A DNA stretch of 33,907 nucleotides, taken from Armatimonadetes bacterium CG06_land_8_20_14_3_00_66_21 (GTDB lineage Bacteria > Armatimonadota > Abditibacteriia > CG2-30-66-41). A program made the position numbers and the translations under genes. The DNA is taken from positions 1-33,907 of the forward strand of contig PEVN01000328.1 of the NCBI GenBank assembly GCA_002779825.1. The letters are read 5' to 3'. This document shows positions 17,173 to 24,155 of this stretch, piece by piece. Each line of letters opens with the position of its first letter. Positions within the stretch are counted from its first letter, which is position 1. Under the pieces are notes generated by a model that had not been told where the DNA came from, made no database searches, and was given only the letters and a program-made list of their open reading frames with translations.

Positions 17173-19101
17173 TCAGTCTCCCTGCCCCTGCTTGATCGCG
17201 TTGAGCAGCCCGCCCTTGCGGATGACGTCGAGTTGGCGGTCGGTTAGGCCGTGGGTCACCTGGTAGGTAAGGTCCTTGGTGACGTTGCGGACGGCGAGGG
17301 GTTGGTCGGGGGCGAGGGCGGTGGTCAGGCCGGTGAGTTCGAGCTGGTCGCCTTGGTCAATGGTGTCGTAGTCGGCCGGGTCCTCGAAGGTGAGGGGCAG
17401 GATGCGGAAGTTGACTAGGTTGGCTTTGTGGATGCGGGCGAAGGATTTGGCCAGCACTGCTTTCAGCCCCAAGTACATCGGAACCAGCGCCGCGTGCTCG
17501 CGGGAGGAGCCTTGGCCGTAGTTGCCGCCGCCGACGACGAAGCCGCCGCTGGCGTCTTTGGCGCGCTGGGGGAAGGTGCTGTCCACCCCGTAGAACACGG
17601 CCTGCGAGTACGCCGGCACGTTGGAGCGGTACTTGAGCCACGTGCCTGCCGGCATGATGTGGTCGGTGGTGATGTTGTCTTCGAGCTTCAGCAGCACGGG
17701 CCCGCTGAGCTGATCGGGCAGCACCTCCGCCAACGGCAGCGGCGCGATGTTGGGGCCGCGGACGATCTCGACGGAGGCGGGATCGGCCGCGGGCGCGAGG
17801 ACCATGTTGTCGTCGATGGAGAAGCGCTCGGGCATCTCGACCGGCGGCTTGTCGCCGAGGGTGCGCGGGTCGGTGACCACACCCGTCAGGGCGGCGGCAA
17901 CGGCCACTTCGGGGCTGCACAGGTAGACCTTGTCGCCCTCGGTGCCGCTGCGACCGGGGAAGTTGCGGTTGAACGTCCGCAGCGAGACGGCGCCCGAAGG
18001 CGGCGATTGCCCCTGCCCGATGCACGGCCCGCAGCCGGACTCCAGCACCCGCACGCCGGCGGCGATGAGGTCCGCCAGGGCGCCGTTGCGGCCGATCATG
18101 GTGAAGACTTGCTTGGAGCCGGGCGACAGCGTCAGGCTCACGCCGGGGTGCACGCTCTTGCCGGCGAGGGCGTTGGCCACCAGCATCAGGTCCAGGAATG
18201 AGGAGTTGGTACAGCTTCCGACGCACACCTGGGCGACGGGCGTGCCGGCAAGTTCGGTCACCGTCTTGACCGCGTCCGGGCTGGACGGGCAGGCGAGCAG
18301 CGGCTCCAGCTCGCTGAGGTTGATCTCGACGACCTCGTCATACGTCGCGTCGGCGTCGGGACCCAGCTCGCGGTAGGCGTCTTCGCGGCCCTGAGCCTTG
18401 AGGAACGCCTGCGTTGCCGCGTCGCTGGGGAACACCGAGGTGGTGGCGCCTAACTCGGCGCCCATGTTGGTGATGGTCGCGCGCTCGGGCACGCTCAACG
18501 TGCCGACGCCCTCGCCGCAGTACTCCATGATCTTCCCGACGCCGCCCTTGACCGTCAGGCGACGCAGGACCTCGAGGATGACGTCCTTTGCGGCAACCCA
18601 CGGCTGGAGCTGCCCGGAGAGCTTGATGCCCACTACCTTGGGCGTGTTGAGGAAGAACGGCTGCCCAGCCATGGCGCAGGCTACATCCAGCCCGCCGGCG
18701 CCAATTGCCAGGGCGCCGATGCCGCCCGCGGTAGGTGTGTGGCTGTCCGACCCAAGCTGCGTGGCGCCCGGCGCGGCGAAGCGCTCCAGATGCACCTGAT
18801 GGCAGATGCCGTTCCCCGGGCGCGAGAAGTGGATGCCGTACTTCGCGGCGACGCCCTGGAGGTAGCGGTGGTCGTCGGCATTCTCGAACCCGGTCTGCAG
18901 CATGTTGTGGTCGACATAGCTCACGGAGAGCTTGGTCTTCACCCGCGGCAGCCCCATGGCTTCGAACTGGAGGTACGCCATGGTCCCGGTGGCGTCCTGC
19001 GTCAGGGTCTGGTCGATGCGGATCCCGATCTCTTCTCCCGGGGTGAGCGAACCTTCGACGAGGTGCTCTGAGAGGATTCTCTGGACAAGGTTTTGGCCCA
19101 T
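17173..19101 (-). CDS. acnA: Aconitate hydratase
   Basis: This encodes 642 residues with ATG at 19101 and GGGG upstream. It interconverts citrate and isocitrate in the TCA cycle. The [4Fe-4S] ligands are Cys297 (VCVGSCTNSS) and Cys357/Cys360 (SGCGPCIGQG). Active-site segments include GSDSHTPTAGGIG and the swivel-domain motif GQGSSREHA. The C-terminal domain (LEDNITTDHIMPAGT) is complete. The length matches the short, mitochondrial-type bacterial aconitases rather than the about 890-residue AcnA or AcnB. Homoaconitase is the main alternative and cannot be excluded without phylogeny. It is monocistronic with a good promoter at 19161-19189. Confidence 0.88.
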   Translation of the reverse strand: MGQNLVQRILSEHLVEGSLTPGEEIGIRIDQTLTQDATGTMAYLQFEAMGLPRVKTKLSVSYVDHNMLQTGFENADDHRYLQGVAAKYGIHFSRPGNGICHQVHLERFAAPGATQLGSDSHTPTAGGIGALAIGAGGLDVACAMAGQPFFLNTPKVVGIKLSGQLQPWVAAKDVILEVLRRLTVKGGVGKIMEYCGEGVGTLSVPERATITNMGAELGATTSVFPSDAATQAFLKAQGREDAYRELGPDADATYDEVVEINLSELEPLLACPSSPDAVKTVTELAGTPVAQVCVGSCTNSSFLDLMLVANALAGKSVHPGVSLTLSPGSKQVFTMIGRNGALADLIAAGVRVLESGCGPCIGQGQSPPSGAVSLRTFNRNFPGRSGTEGDKVYLCSPEVAVAAALTGVVTDPRTLGDKPPVEMPERFSIDDNMVLAPAADPASVEIVRGPNIAPLPLAEVLPDQLSGPVLLKLEDNITTDHIMPAGTWLKYRSNVPAYSQAVFYGVDSTFPQRAKDASGGFVVGGGNYGQGSSREHAALVPMYLGLKAVLAKSFARIHKANLVNFRILPLTFEDPADYDTIDQGDQLELTGLTTALAPDQPLAVRNVTKDLTYQVTHGLTDRQLDVIRKGGLLNAIKQGQGD

Positions 19102-19160
19102 GGTGGGTGTCCCCTTTCTGATGTGGAGTCGTGGTTGTGGTCGGTCGTTCCGGCGCCCTG

Positions 19161-19189
19161 ATTCTACTGCGGGCGCAGTGACGGGTCAA
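19161..19189 (-). promoter_or_regulatory. Predicted promoter of acnA
   Basis: On the minus strand, TTGACC and TAGAAT are separated by exactly 17 bases. The -10 box lies about 60 bases upstream of the start codon. This is one of the best sigma70-like matches in the window. Confidence 0.6.
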
Positions 19190-19224
19190 GGAATGGTGTG
19201 GGAGACGGAGGAGAGCGGCGGCCG

Positions 19225-19318
19225 ATCCGAGCCGCGACCGTGAGGGAGCCCGTGACACGCTGACGTGGTGCGCGACTCCGACGGCTCACGCGCTCCCTGA
19301 CACCGTCGCGGCTCGGAT
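19225..19318. repeat. Long imperfect palindrome between the UVR gene and acnA
   Basis: The outer arms ATCCGAGCCGCGAC and GTCGCGGCTCGGAT pair perfectly over 14 bases. The inner arms AGGGAGC and GCTCCCT extend the stem to about 25 bp after a small bulge, around a loop of about 40 bases. It lies 48 bases after the UVR gene stop and upstream of the acnA promoter. It could act as a bidirectional terminator, or be a dispersed palindromic element. Confidence 0.7.
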
Positions 19319-19365
19319 TGGCTACGCGCCCCCGGGCCCTGGGCGAGTTCCCGCCGCAGTCCCCG

Positions 19366-20109
19366 TCAGCCAAGCTCTTCAATGATGTCCCGCAGCCGAG
19401 CGGCTTCCTCGTATCGCTCGGCGCGCACTGCATTGCGGAGCTGGATGTCCAGCCGGTCCCGCTCGCTAAGCGGCGCTCCCGACTCGATCTGCTTCCGCAG
19501 CTCTTGCAGGAAGTGGAACTCAGGCGTTCGGGTGGCAAGCTCGGGGCGCCCGTACTTGGCCAGGAGCTTCCGGAGAGCGCCTTCGCCCTCTTCCACATGC
19601 CGCAGTGCGGGGATCGGCCCGCGCTCATGCAGAACACGCATTGCCCGCGCCTGAGTCAGGTGGCTGATCACGTACGCCCGATGCTGCTCGGAGGAGACCC
19701 AATCCTGGCGGTCTTCCGCGTACTCCTCCAGCAGGTCGATGATGCGGAGGTTGTGTTCGGCGTCGCTTTCGGCCTGCTGGAACTCGCCGATCTGCAGGCA
19801 GCAGAGCCGGCGGTGGAAGTAGAGCATCGACTCATGGTGCAACGCGCCGCAGTCGCCGCTGTCCAGGGAGAACTCCTCGTCGCTGAAGCGGTGCCGCTCC
19901 AGGGCATCTTCGAAGAGTTCGAGCAGAGAGTCGTACCCATAGGGGCGTTGGCCGTCGGGGCGCCCGGTCAGCTCCATCTGCAAAATGCCCATCTCCAGGC
20001 GCATCTGGATTTTGGGCGTTCCGTCGGCGCCGACGATCTTGCGGGCTGTCACCCGCTCGTCTTCGTTGTAGGGCCAGGCATCGAGAGAGGGTCTGAGGTC
20101 CTTGCTCAT
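19366..20109 (-). CDS. UvrB/UvrC (UVR) motif protein of unknown function
   Basis: This encodes 247 residues from the ATG at 20109 (MSKDLRPSLDAWPYN). The GTG at 20154 would begin only seven bases after the previous stop but adds a sequence that looks non-native. The N-terminus (VTARKIVGADGTPKIQMRLEMGILQMEL) is a conserved strand-rich region, and the middle is helical and TPR-like. The C-terminal 30 residues are a UVR motif (LRNAVRAERYEEAARLRDIIEEL), the helix hairpin that UvrB and UvrC use to bind each other, also found in ClpC and McsA. It follows the sigma factor by 52 bases and is probably co-transcribed with it. Confidence 0.7.
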   Translation of the reverse strand: MSKDLRPSLDAWPYNEDERVTARKIVGADGTPKIQMRLEMGILQMELTGRPDGQRPYGYDSLLELFEDALERHRFSDEEFSLDSGDCGALHHESMLYFHRRLCCLQIGEFQQAESDAEHNLRIIDLLEEYAEDRQDWVSSEQHRAYVISHLTQARAMRVLHERGPIPALRHVEEGEGALRKLLAKYGRPELATRTPEFHFLQELRKQIESGAPLSERDRLDIQLRNAVRAERYEEAARLRDIIEELG

Positions 20110-20161
20110 GAGGTACACCGCGAGTCGGCAGGTTCGCCGGTCTCTGTTGATCACCTACATT

Positions 20162-20620
20162 CTACGCAAGGGAGAGCCCCGTCGCCAACTCGCGCGCCGA
20201 CTGCGAGCGGCGGAAGCGGTGCAGCGCCACTCGCTCGGCGTCGGTCTTCGCCTCCCGCGTGAACAGCTCCTTCTCCAGCGCGGACCGCAGGGTCTCCTGC
20301 AGCGTGCCCAGCCAGGCCCGGGAGAGCACCTCTTCGTAGTGCTGTGCCGCATCGGGCAATGCCTCGAGGGGGTCGGCTCGCCCCTCCGCGTCCGCCTTCT
20401 GGCCGTCCAGCGGCTTGGGCTCGTAGCTCTCGTGGGCCAGGAAGTTGCGGATTCGGTTGGCGGAGGACTTCAGGAGATACGCCTCGTCCTGGATCCCGGT
20501 CTGCAGCAGCTCCCAGACCCGCAGGCGGCCCTCCGAGTAGGCGTCTTCGACCAAAGACGGGGAGAATCGGCAGAGCCGTTGTGCCTGGCGGCGGACGTAC
20601 GGGGAGAGTTCGATGAGCAT
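20162..20620 (-). CDS. ECF-like RNA polymerase sigma factor
   Basis: This encodes 152 residues from the ATG at 20620, which has AGGAGG seven bases upstream; the longer track ORF is rejected. Residues 15-65 (FSPSLVEDAYSEGRLRVWELLQTG, then AYLLKSSANRIRNFLAHE) resemble sigma70 region 2. An acidic/Pro linker and a C-terminal helical part (LQETLRSALEKELF, TDAERVALHRFRRSQSARELATG) may be a degenerate region 4. I see no anti-sigma factor; the next gene is the UVR-motif protein. Its transcript appears to start at the promoter at 20971-20999 and to pass through a SAM-clan riboswitch and terminator, a surprising form of control for a sigma factor. Family assignment is moderate. Confidence 0.6.
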   Translation of the reverse strand: MLIELSPYVRRQAQRLCRFSPSLVEDAYSEGRLRVWELLQTGIQDEAYLLKSSANRIRNFLAHESYEPKPLDGQKADAEGRADPLEALPDAAQHYEEVLSRAWLGTLQETLRSALEKELFTREAKTDAERVALHRFRRSQSARELATGLSLA

Positions 20621-20792
20621 GACCAGCCTCCTATGGTTCCCGCAGGCACCGTGGCACCACGGGTGGGCATTCGCACTGCCACAGGCGGGTTCCGCCGGTG
20701 GGTTTGCGGGCAGGAGCGTCGGGCCCAATCCCTTGTGGCACGCCTGGCGTGCTCAGCATCTCCTGCGCTCGTCATAGGTCCCAGAACGACAA

Positions 20793-20817
20793 ACGCCTCC
20801 GCGGGCGGCGGAGGCGT
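20793..20817 (-). terminator. Terminator following the riboswitch
   Basis: On the minus strand there is a perfect 10-bp GC-rich stem (ACGCCTCCGC, loop CGCCC, GCGGAGGCGT) followed by TTGTCGTT. It lies 16 bases after the aptamer P1 stem, the normal expression-platform position. Confidence 0.7.
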
Positions 20818-20833
20818 CCAAACAACGCATTCG

Positions 20834-20939
20834 CTCATCCTCGCGGAGATCCGTCTCGTGGGTGTAGCACCTTTCCGGAGCGTTGGCTCCGGGAGGTTGC
20901 CGTGCACCTCGCCACGCCGATTAGTACACTCGCGATGAG
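20834..20939 (-). promoter_or_regulatory. SAM-clan (S-box-like) riboswitch aptamer
   Basis: Read on the minus strand, the parts in order are: P1 CUCAUC/GAUGAG; J1/2 GCGA; P2 GUGUAC/GUGCAC (one G-U pair) with a 16-nt loop containing CGUGG; the core GGCAACC; P3 CCGGAGC-CAAC-GCUCCGG; the core AAAGGUGCUACACC; and P4 GAGA/UCUC. CGUGG in the P2 loop can pair with CCACG after P3, matching the pseudoknot of the SAM-I/SAM-IV clan. GGCAACC and GGUGCUA are the hallmark core blocks of this clan. The J1/2-P2 entry (GAGUG) resembles SAM-IV more than classical SAM-I. The same blocks do not occur on the plus strand. Confidence 0.75.
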
Positions 20940-20970
20940 ACCTAAGCGCCGGTTCATTACCGACACGCAC

Positions 20971-20999
20971 AGTGTACCATCGCGCCGACGGCTCGTCAA
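20971..20999 (-). promoter_or_regulatory. Predicted promoter of the riboswitch/sigma-factor transcript
   Basis: On the minus strand, TTGACG and TACACT are separated by exactly 17 bases. The predicted start is about 25 bases upstream of the aptamer. Confidence 0.6.
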
Positions 21000-21016
21000 G
21001 CGGCCGAGGCGCCGTG

Positions 21017-21045
21017 TTGACGGGTGCGCTCGGCACTCCTACAAT
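21017..21045 (+). promoter_or_regulatory. Predicted promoter of the transsulfuration enzyme
   Basis: TTGACG and TACAAT are separated by exactly 17 bases (five of six matches in each box), giving a leader of about 38 bases. It is divergent from the riboswitch promoter 18 bases away. Confidence 0.65.
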
Positions 21046-21089
21046 GGCGACAGAGCTTGCCAGACCCCGCAGACTGGACCACCGCACCT

Positions 21090-22271
21090 ATGCACACGCC
21101 CCCCAACCTCCACACGATGGCGATCCACGCGGGCCAGGAACCGGAACCTGGCACCGGCGCCACGGCGACCCCGATCTACCAGACAGCATCCTTCGCCTTC
21201 CGCGACGCAAAGCACGCCGAGGACGCCTTCGCAGACGGCCGGGACCAGTACGTCTACACCCGCTGGGGCAACCCGACAACAGCGGCCTTCGAGCAGAAAC
21301 TCGCCGCGCTGGAAGGGGCCGAAGCAGCGCTGGCCACGGCCTCCGGCATGGCAGCCGTGTCCACCGCTGTTCTCTCCCAGGTCAAGCACGGCGATCACGC
21401 CATCTGCGCCCGAAATGTCTACTCCGCGTCGTTCACGCTGTTCTACCGCCGGCTCCCGACCATGGGCGTGGAGGTCTCGCTGGTGGACGGCACCGACGCG
21501 GCGGCGTTCGCTGCCGCCGTGCGCCCCAACACGAGACTGATCTACGCGGAGACACCGGGCAACCCAACGCTCCAGCTAACGGATCTGACCGCAGTCGGCG
21601 AGTTGGCGCACCGGGCGGGCGCGGTGCTGCTGGTGGACAACACCTTCGCCACACCGCTCAACCAGCGGCCGTTGGCCTTCGGCGCGACTGCCGTCCTCCA
21701 CAGCACGACCAAGTACCTGGGGGGGCATGGCGACTTGATCGGCGGGGCCATTGCCGGTTCGCACGCGTTTGTCGACTCGCTGTGGTCAACGCAGATCGAA
21801 CTGGGCGGCACGCCGAGCCCGTTCAACGCATTCCTGGGCTTGCGGGGCATGCAGACGTTCCCGCTCCGCATGGAGCGGCACAACCGCAACGCCCAATTGG
21901 TCGCGGAGGCTCTGGAGGCTACCCCCGAAGTTGCGTGGGTGGCCTACCCGGGACTGCCGAGCCACCCCCAGCACGAACTCGCTGCTCGACAGATGACGGG
22001 GTTCGGCGGGATGGTCTGTTTCGAACTCGCCGGCGGTCTGGACGCCGGCCGCAAACTGATCGACGGCGTCCAGCTCTGCACCCGGGCTGTCAGCCTCGGC
22101 GACGTGAAGACGCTGCTCTGCCATCCCGCTTCCTCGACCCATTTCCACGTTCCGGAGTCGGCCCGCCGGGAAGCCGGCATCACGGACGGTCTCGTGCGGC
22201 TGTCTGTCGGCCTGGAAGACCCGGAGGACATTCTCGCCGACCTTCGGCAAGCGCTGTTACGCAGGCGGTGA
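21090..22271 (+). CDS. PLP-dependent Cys/Met metabolism enzyme (cystathionine gamma-synthase/lyase type)
   Basis: This encodes 393 residues from the ATG at 21090; the track start at 21024 lies within the promoter. The family signatures are ATPIYQTASFAF, QYVYTRWGNPTTAAFE, ALATASGMAAV, ETPGNPTLQ and VDNTFATP. The PLP lysine is in STTKYLGGHGDLIGG, and STHFHVPESARREAGI lies near the C-terminus. The position of the methionine gamma-lyase Cys is not Cys here (NVYSASFTLF), so cystathionine gamma-synthase, O-acetylhomoserine sulfhydrylase or cystathionine lyase activity is more likely. The sequence cannot decide between them. It has its own promoter with a short leader that is too small for a riboswitch. 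Confidence 0.88.
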   Translation: MHTPPNLHTMAIHAGQEPEPGTGATATPIYQTASFAFRDAKHAEDAFADGRDQYVYTRWGNPTTAAFEQKLAALEGAEAALATASGMAAVSTAVLSQVKHGDHAICARNVYSASFTLFYRRLPTMGVEVSLVDGTDAAAFAAAVRPNTRLIYAETPGNPTLQLTDLTAVGELAHRAGAVLLVDNTFATPLNQRPLAFGATAVLHSTTKYLGGHGDLIGGAIAGSHAFVDSLWSTQIELGGTPSPFNAFLGLRGMQTFPLRMERHNRNAQLVAEALEATPEVAWVAYPGLPSHPQHELAARQMTGFGGMVCFELAGGLDAGRKLIDGVQLCTRAVSLGDVKTLLCHPASSTHFHVPESARREAGITDGLVRLSVGLEDPEDILADLRQALLRRR

Positions 22272-22403
22272 CTCAGTACCCCCTTGCACTCCATTCCTCG
22301 TCTCGGGAAAGCGGAACTTCCCGCCGGACGAAGCGTCGAGACCAGGACCGCCGCGTCACAACTCGTAGGTACAGAGCGCCCTGCCTTCACTGGTGCGGGG
22401 CAC

Positions 22404-22432
22404 TTGCCGGCGTAGCGCGGCGAAGATAAGCT
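22404..22432 (+). promoter_or_regulatory. Possible promoter of the biosynthetic cluster
   Basis: TTGCCG and TAAGCT are separated by 17 bases, about 80 bases before the first gene of the cluster. The -10 box is weak. Confidence 0.35.
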
Positions 22433-22510
22433 GTTGGAACGCGTTGGCCGGTCGTTCGCGCCAGTCGCTGCCGTTGGTCAGCTCCGCTGACTCGAAAGAA
22501 GGACGTACAG

Positions 22511-23050
22511 ATGTGTTACTCCAGAGGCTCCCTCCGCGGGGGGCTCTTGCTTAGCTGCTTGGCCGGCATCATCGCGGCTTCCGGGTGCGTGGCCGCGGGC
22601 GAGCTGGAAGTGGGCAACAAGATCCCGCCGCTCTTTATCAAAGCGCTTTCGGGGAAGACCGCAAACCTGAAGTCACTGTGCAGTCCGGGCGAGGCAGTTG
22701 TCCTGACGTTTTGGCGCAAGTTCCTTCCGGTCACCGGCGCTCACCTCCCCGCTATGGAGAAGCTCAACACTAAGTACTCGCCCAAAGTCACCCTGGTGGG
22801 CTTCGCGTTGGACATTGAGACGAAGGAAGAGCTGGACGCCTATTTTCAGCGCCTCAAGCCAGCGCCCACCTTTGAGACGTGCGGGAGCGCCGTGAGCAAA
22901 CAAGTCGCGGCGAAGTTCGGCGTGCAGTCGCATCCCACCGTGTGTGTTGTCAACCCGGAGGGAGTGATCACGTACGTGGAGACAGGGTTCGGGGCGAAGA
23001 CGGCCGGTGAGATTGACGAGGCGATCAAGAAGGTACTGGCCGGCAAGTAG
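22511..23050 (+). CDS. Thioredoxin-fold (TlpA/AhpC-like) lipoprotein without redox Cys pair
   Basis: This encodes 179 residues with ATG at 22511 and AAGGACG upstream. The N-terminus is a signal peptide ending in AASGC, a possible lipobox, so the protein is probably anchored outside the inner membrane. The mature part follows the TlpA/alkyl-hydroperoxide-reductase fold: VGNKIPPLFIKALSGKTANLKSL, VVLTFWRKFLPVTGAHLPAM, VTLVGFALDIETKEELDAYF and FGVQSHPTVCVVNPEG, with the cis-Pro retained. At the CxxC position the sequence is KFLPVTGAH, so the usual disulfide catalysis is not possible. It is the first gene in the direction of the cluster but separated from it by 133 bases, so membership is uncertain. 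Confidence 0.75.
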   Translation: MCYSRGSLRGGLLLSCLAGIIAASGCVAAGELEVGNKIPPLFIKALSGKTANLKSLCSPGEAVVLTFWRKFLPVTGAHLPAMEKLNTKYSPKVTLVGFALDIETKEELDAYFQRLKPAPTFETCGSAVSKQVAAKFGVQSHPTVCVVNPEGVITYVETGFGAKTAGEIDEAIKKVLAGK

Positions 23051-23146
23051 GCGCGTGCTCTCAGGGGCTGTCCGGTCGCCGGTTCCCCGGTTTCTCTACA
23101 GGCCTTGGAGCGGCTTGGGGCGGCCGCATGGCGGCATGGTTGCAGG

Positions 23147-23165
23147 TGCGGGCTGACTGCCCGCA
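23147..23165 (+). other. Hairpin upstream of the lipoyl-protein gene
   Basis: A perfect 7-bp stem (TGCGGGC, loop TGACT, GCCCGCA) ends six bases before the GGAGGAG ribosome-binding site. It could terminate the previous transcript or modulate translation. No T-run is present. Confidence 0.35.
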
Positions 23166-23183
23166 TGCATTCGGAGGAGCGGC

Positions 23184-23699
23184 TTGATCACTCGCGTCAT
23201 CATTGAGCAGTTCTACGAGAACTTCGAGGAGGCCACCGTCGGCCAATGGCTGAAGGCGGAGGGAGACCGGGTCGAGAACGAAGAGCCTCTGGTCGAGCTG
23301 ATCACCGACAAGGCGACGTTCGAGTACGAATCTCCCGGCGCCGGCGTACTGCGTCGCCTCGTCGCCCAGGAGAAGAGCGCGGTGCCGGTGGGCTATGTCA
23401 TCGGCGTGCTCGGGGAACCGGACGACGCACTGCCCGACGTCGACCAGGAGAACTCGGAGCTGCTCGCCAAGAAGCAGGCCGAGCAGCAACTCGAAGCCAA
23501 CGCTGTCGGCGCGACGCCCCTGATCCGCAAGGCGCGTGCGGGCCGAGGCGTCCGAGCCACCCCGAAGGCCCGCGCGCGGGCACGCGAAGCAGGAGTAGAC
23601 CTCGAAGAGATCGCTCAGACTTCGGACGCGAAGATGCTCTCGGAAGAGGACGTGGAGCGGTTCCTCGTCCAGCGCCAGCAGCAAGGGCAGCCATGCTGA
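23184..23699 (+). CDS. Lipoyl domain plus peripheral-subunit-binding protein (E2-like, no acyltransferase domain)
   Basis: This encodes 171 residues from a TTG with GGAGGAG five bases upstream. Residues 1-78 are a lipoyl domain with the lipoylated Lys43 in ELITDKATFEYESP. After a Gln/Glu-rich linker, residues about 122-165 form an E1/E3-binding domain (RATPKARARAREAGVDLEEI, then LSEEDVERFL). A normal dihydrolipoyl acyltransferase is 400-550 residues and continues into a catalytic domain with an HxxxD motif. That domain is absent and the gene ends cleanly, overlapping acpS. It should carry acyl groups made by the E1 alpha/beta pair downstream, but it cannot transfer them to CoA itself. This suggests hand-off to the cluster's ACP or ketosynthase (inference). 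Confidence 0.85.
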   Translation: MITRVIIEQFYENFEEATVGQWLKAEGDRVENEEPLVELITDKATFEYESPGAGVLRRLVAQEKSAVPVGYVIGVLGEPDDALPDVDQENSELLAKKQAEQQLEANAVGATPLIRKARAGRGVRATPKARARAREAGVDLEEIAQTSDAKMLSEEDVERFLVQRQQQGQPC

Positions 23700-24079
23700 T
23701 CCACGGCATCGGGACAGACATTGTGGAGATCGACCGGGTGGCGGCACTCATCGCCAAGTGGGATGAACGGTTCTTGGGGAAAGTGTTCTTCCAGGACGAG
23801 ATCGACTACTGCCGCAGTCGCCGCAGCTTTGCCCAGCACTTCGCCGCGCGGATTGCCGCCAAAGAGGCCGCCAGCAAAGCCTTAGGCACAGGGTGGCGAA
23901 ACGGAGTGCACTGGAAGACTGTCCAAATTGCCCGTCAGCCCGGCGCACGCCCGACCATCCAGTTGCACGGTCGCGCAAAGGAGCTTGCGGAGCAGTGGGG
24001 AGTCGGCGCCATTCACCTCACGATGTCCCACAGCAACAGCCACGCGATCGCTGACGTCCTCATGGAGAGGGCGGCCTGA
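23693..24079 (+). CDS. acpS: Holo-[acyl-carrier-protein] synthase
   Basis: This encodes 128 residues from the ATG at 23693, which overlaps the previous stop by seven bases (ATGCTGA) and indicates translational coupling. The N-terminal motif GIGTDIVEIDRV carries the metal-binding Asp9, and ARIAAKEAASKALG carries Glu58; both are the signature of AcpS-type phosphopantetheinyl transferases. MSHSNSHAIADVL closes the fold (S-H motif). It transfers phosphopantetheine from CoA to the Ser of acyl carrier proteins, most probably the cluster ACP at 32385. Whether it also serves primary fatty acid synthesis is unknown. Confidence 0.92.
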   Translation: MLIHGIGTDIVEIDRVAALIAKWDERFLGKVFFQDEIDYCRSRRSFAQHFAARIAAKEAASKALGTGWRNGVHWKTVQIARQPGARPTIQLHGRAKELAEQWGVGAIHLTMSHSNSHAIADVLMERAA

Positions 24080-24155
24080 AGTCTCGCCGCACTAGCGCCC
24101 CGTCGCCGCACGCCCCAGTCTGAGGCTCGACCCCGTCACCCAGGTACTCCGCCCC

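Noticed and set aside
20834-20939. Riboswitch controlling the transsulfuration gene on the plus strand
   Set aside because: The core blocks GGCAACC and GGTGCTA and the terminator tail are on the minus strand only, and the plus-strand promoter lies beyond the aptamer.
20834-20939. Other riboswitch classes (ydaO-type c-di-AMP, cobalamin)
   Set aside because: GGTGCAC resembles part of the ydaO motif, but its other conserved blocks and those of cobalamin aptamers are missing, while the SAM-clan stem order fits.
20470-21087. 205-residue minus-strand ORF covering the riboswitch
   Set aside because: It overlaps structured RNA, promoters and the sigma gene in another frame, with no protein family resemblance.
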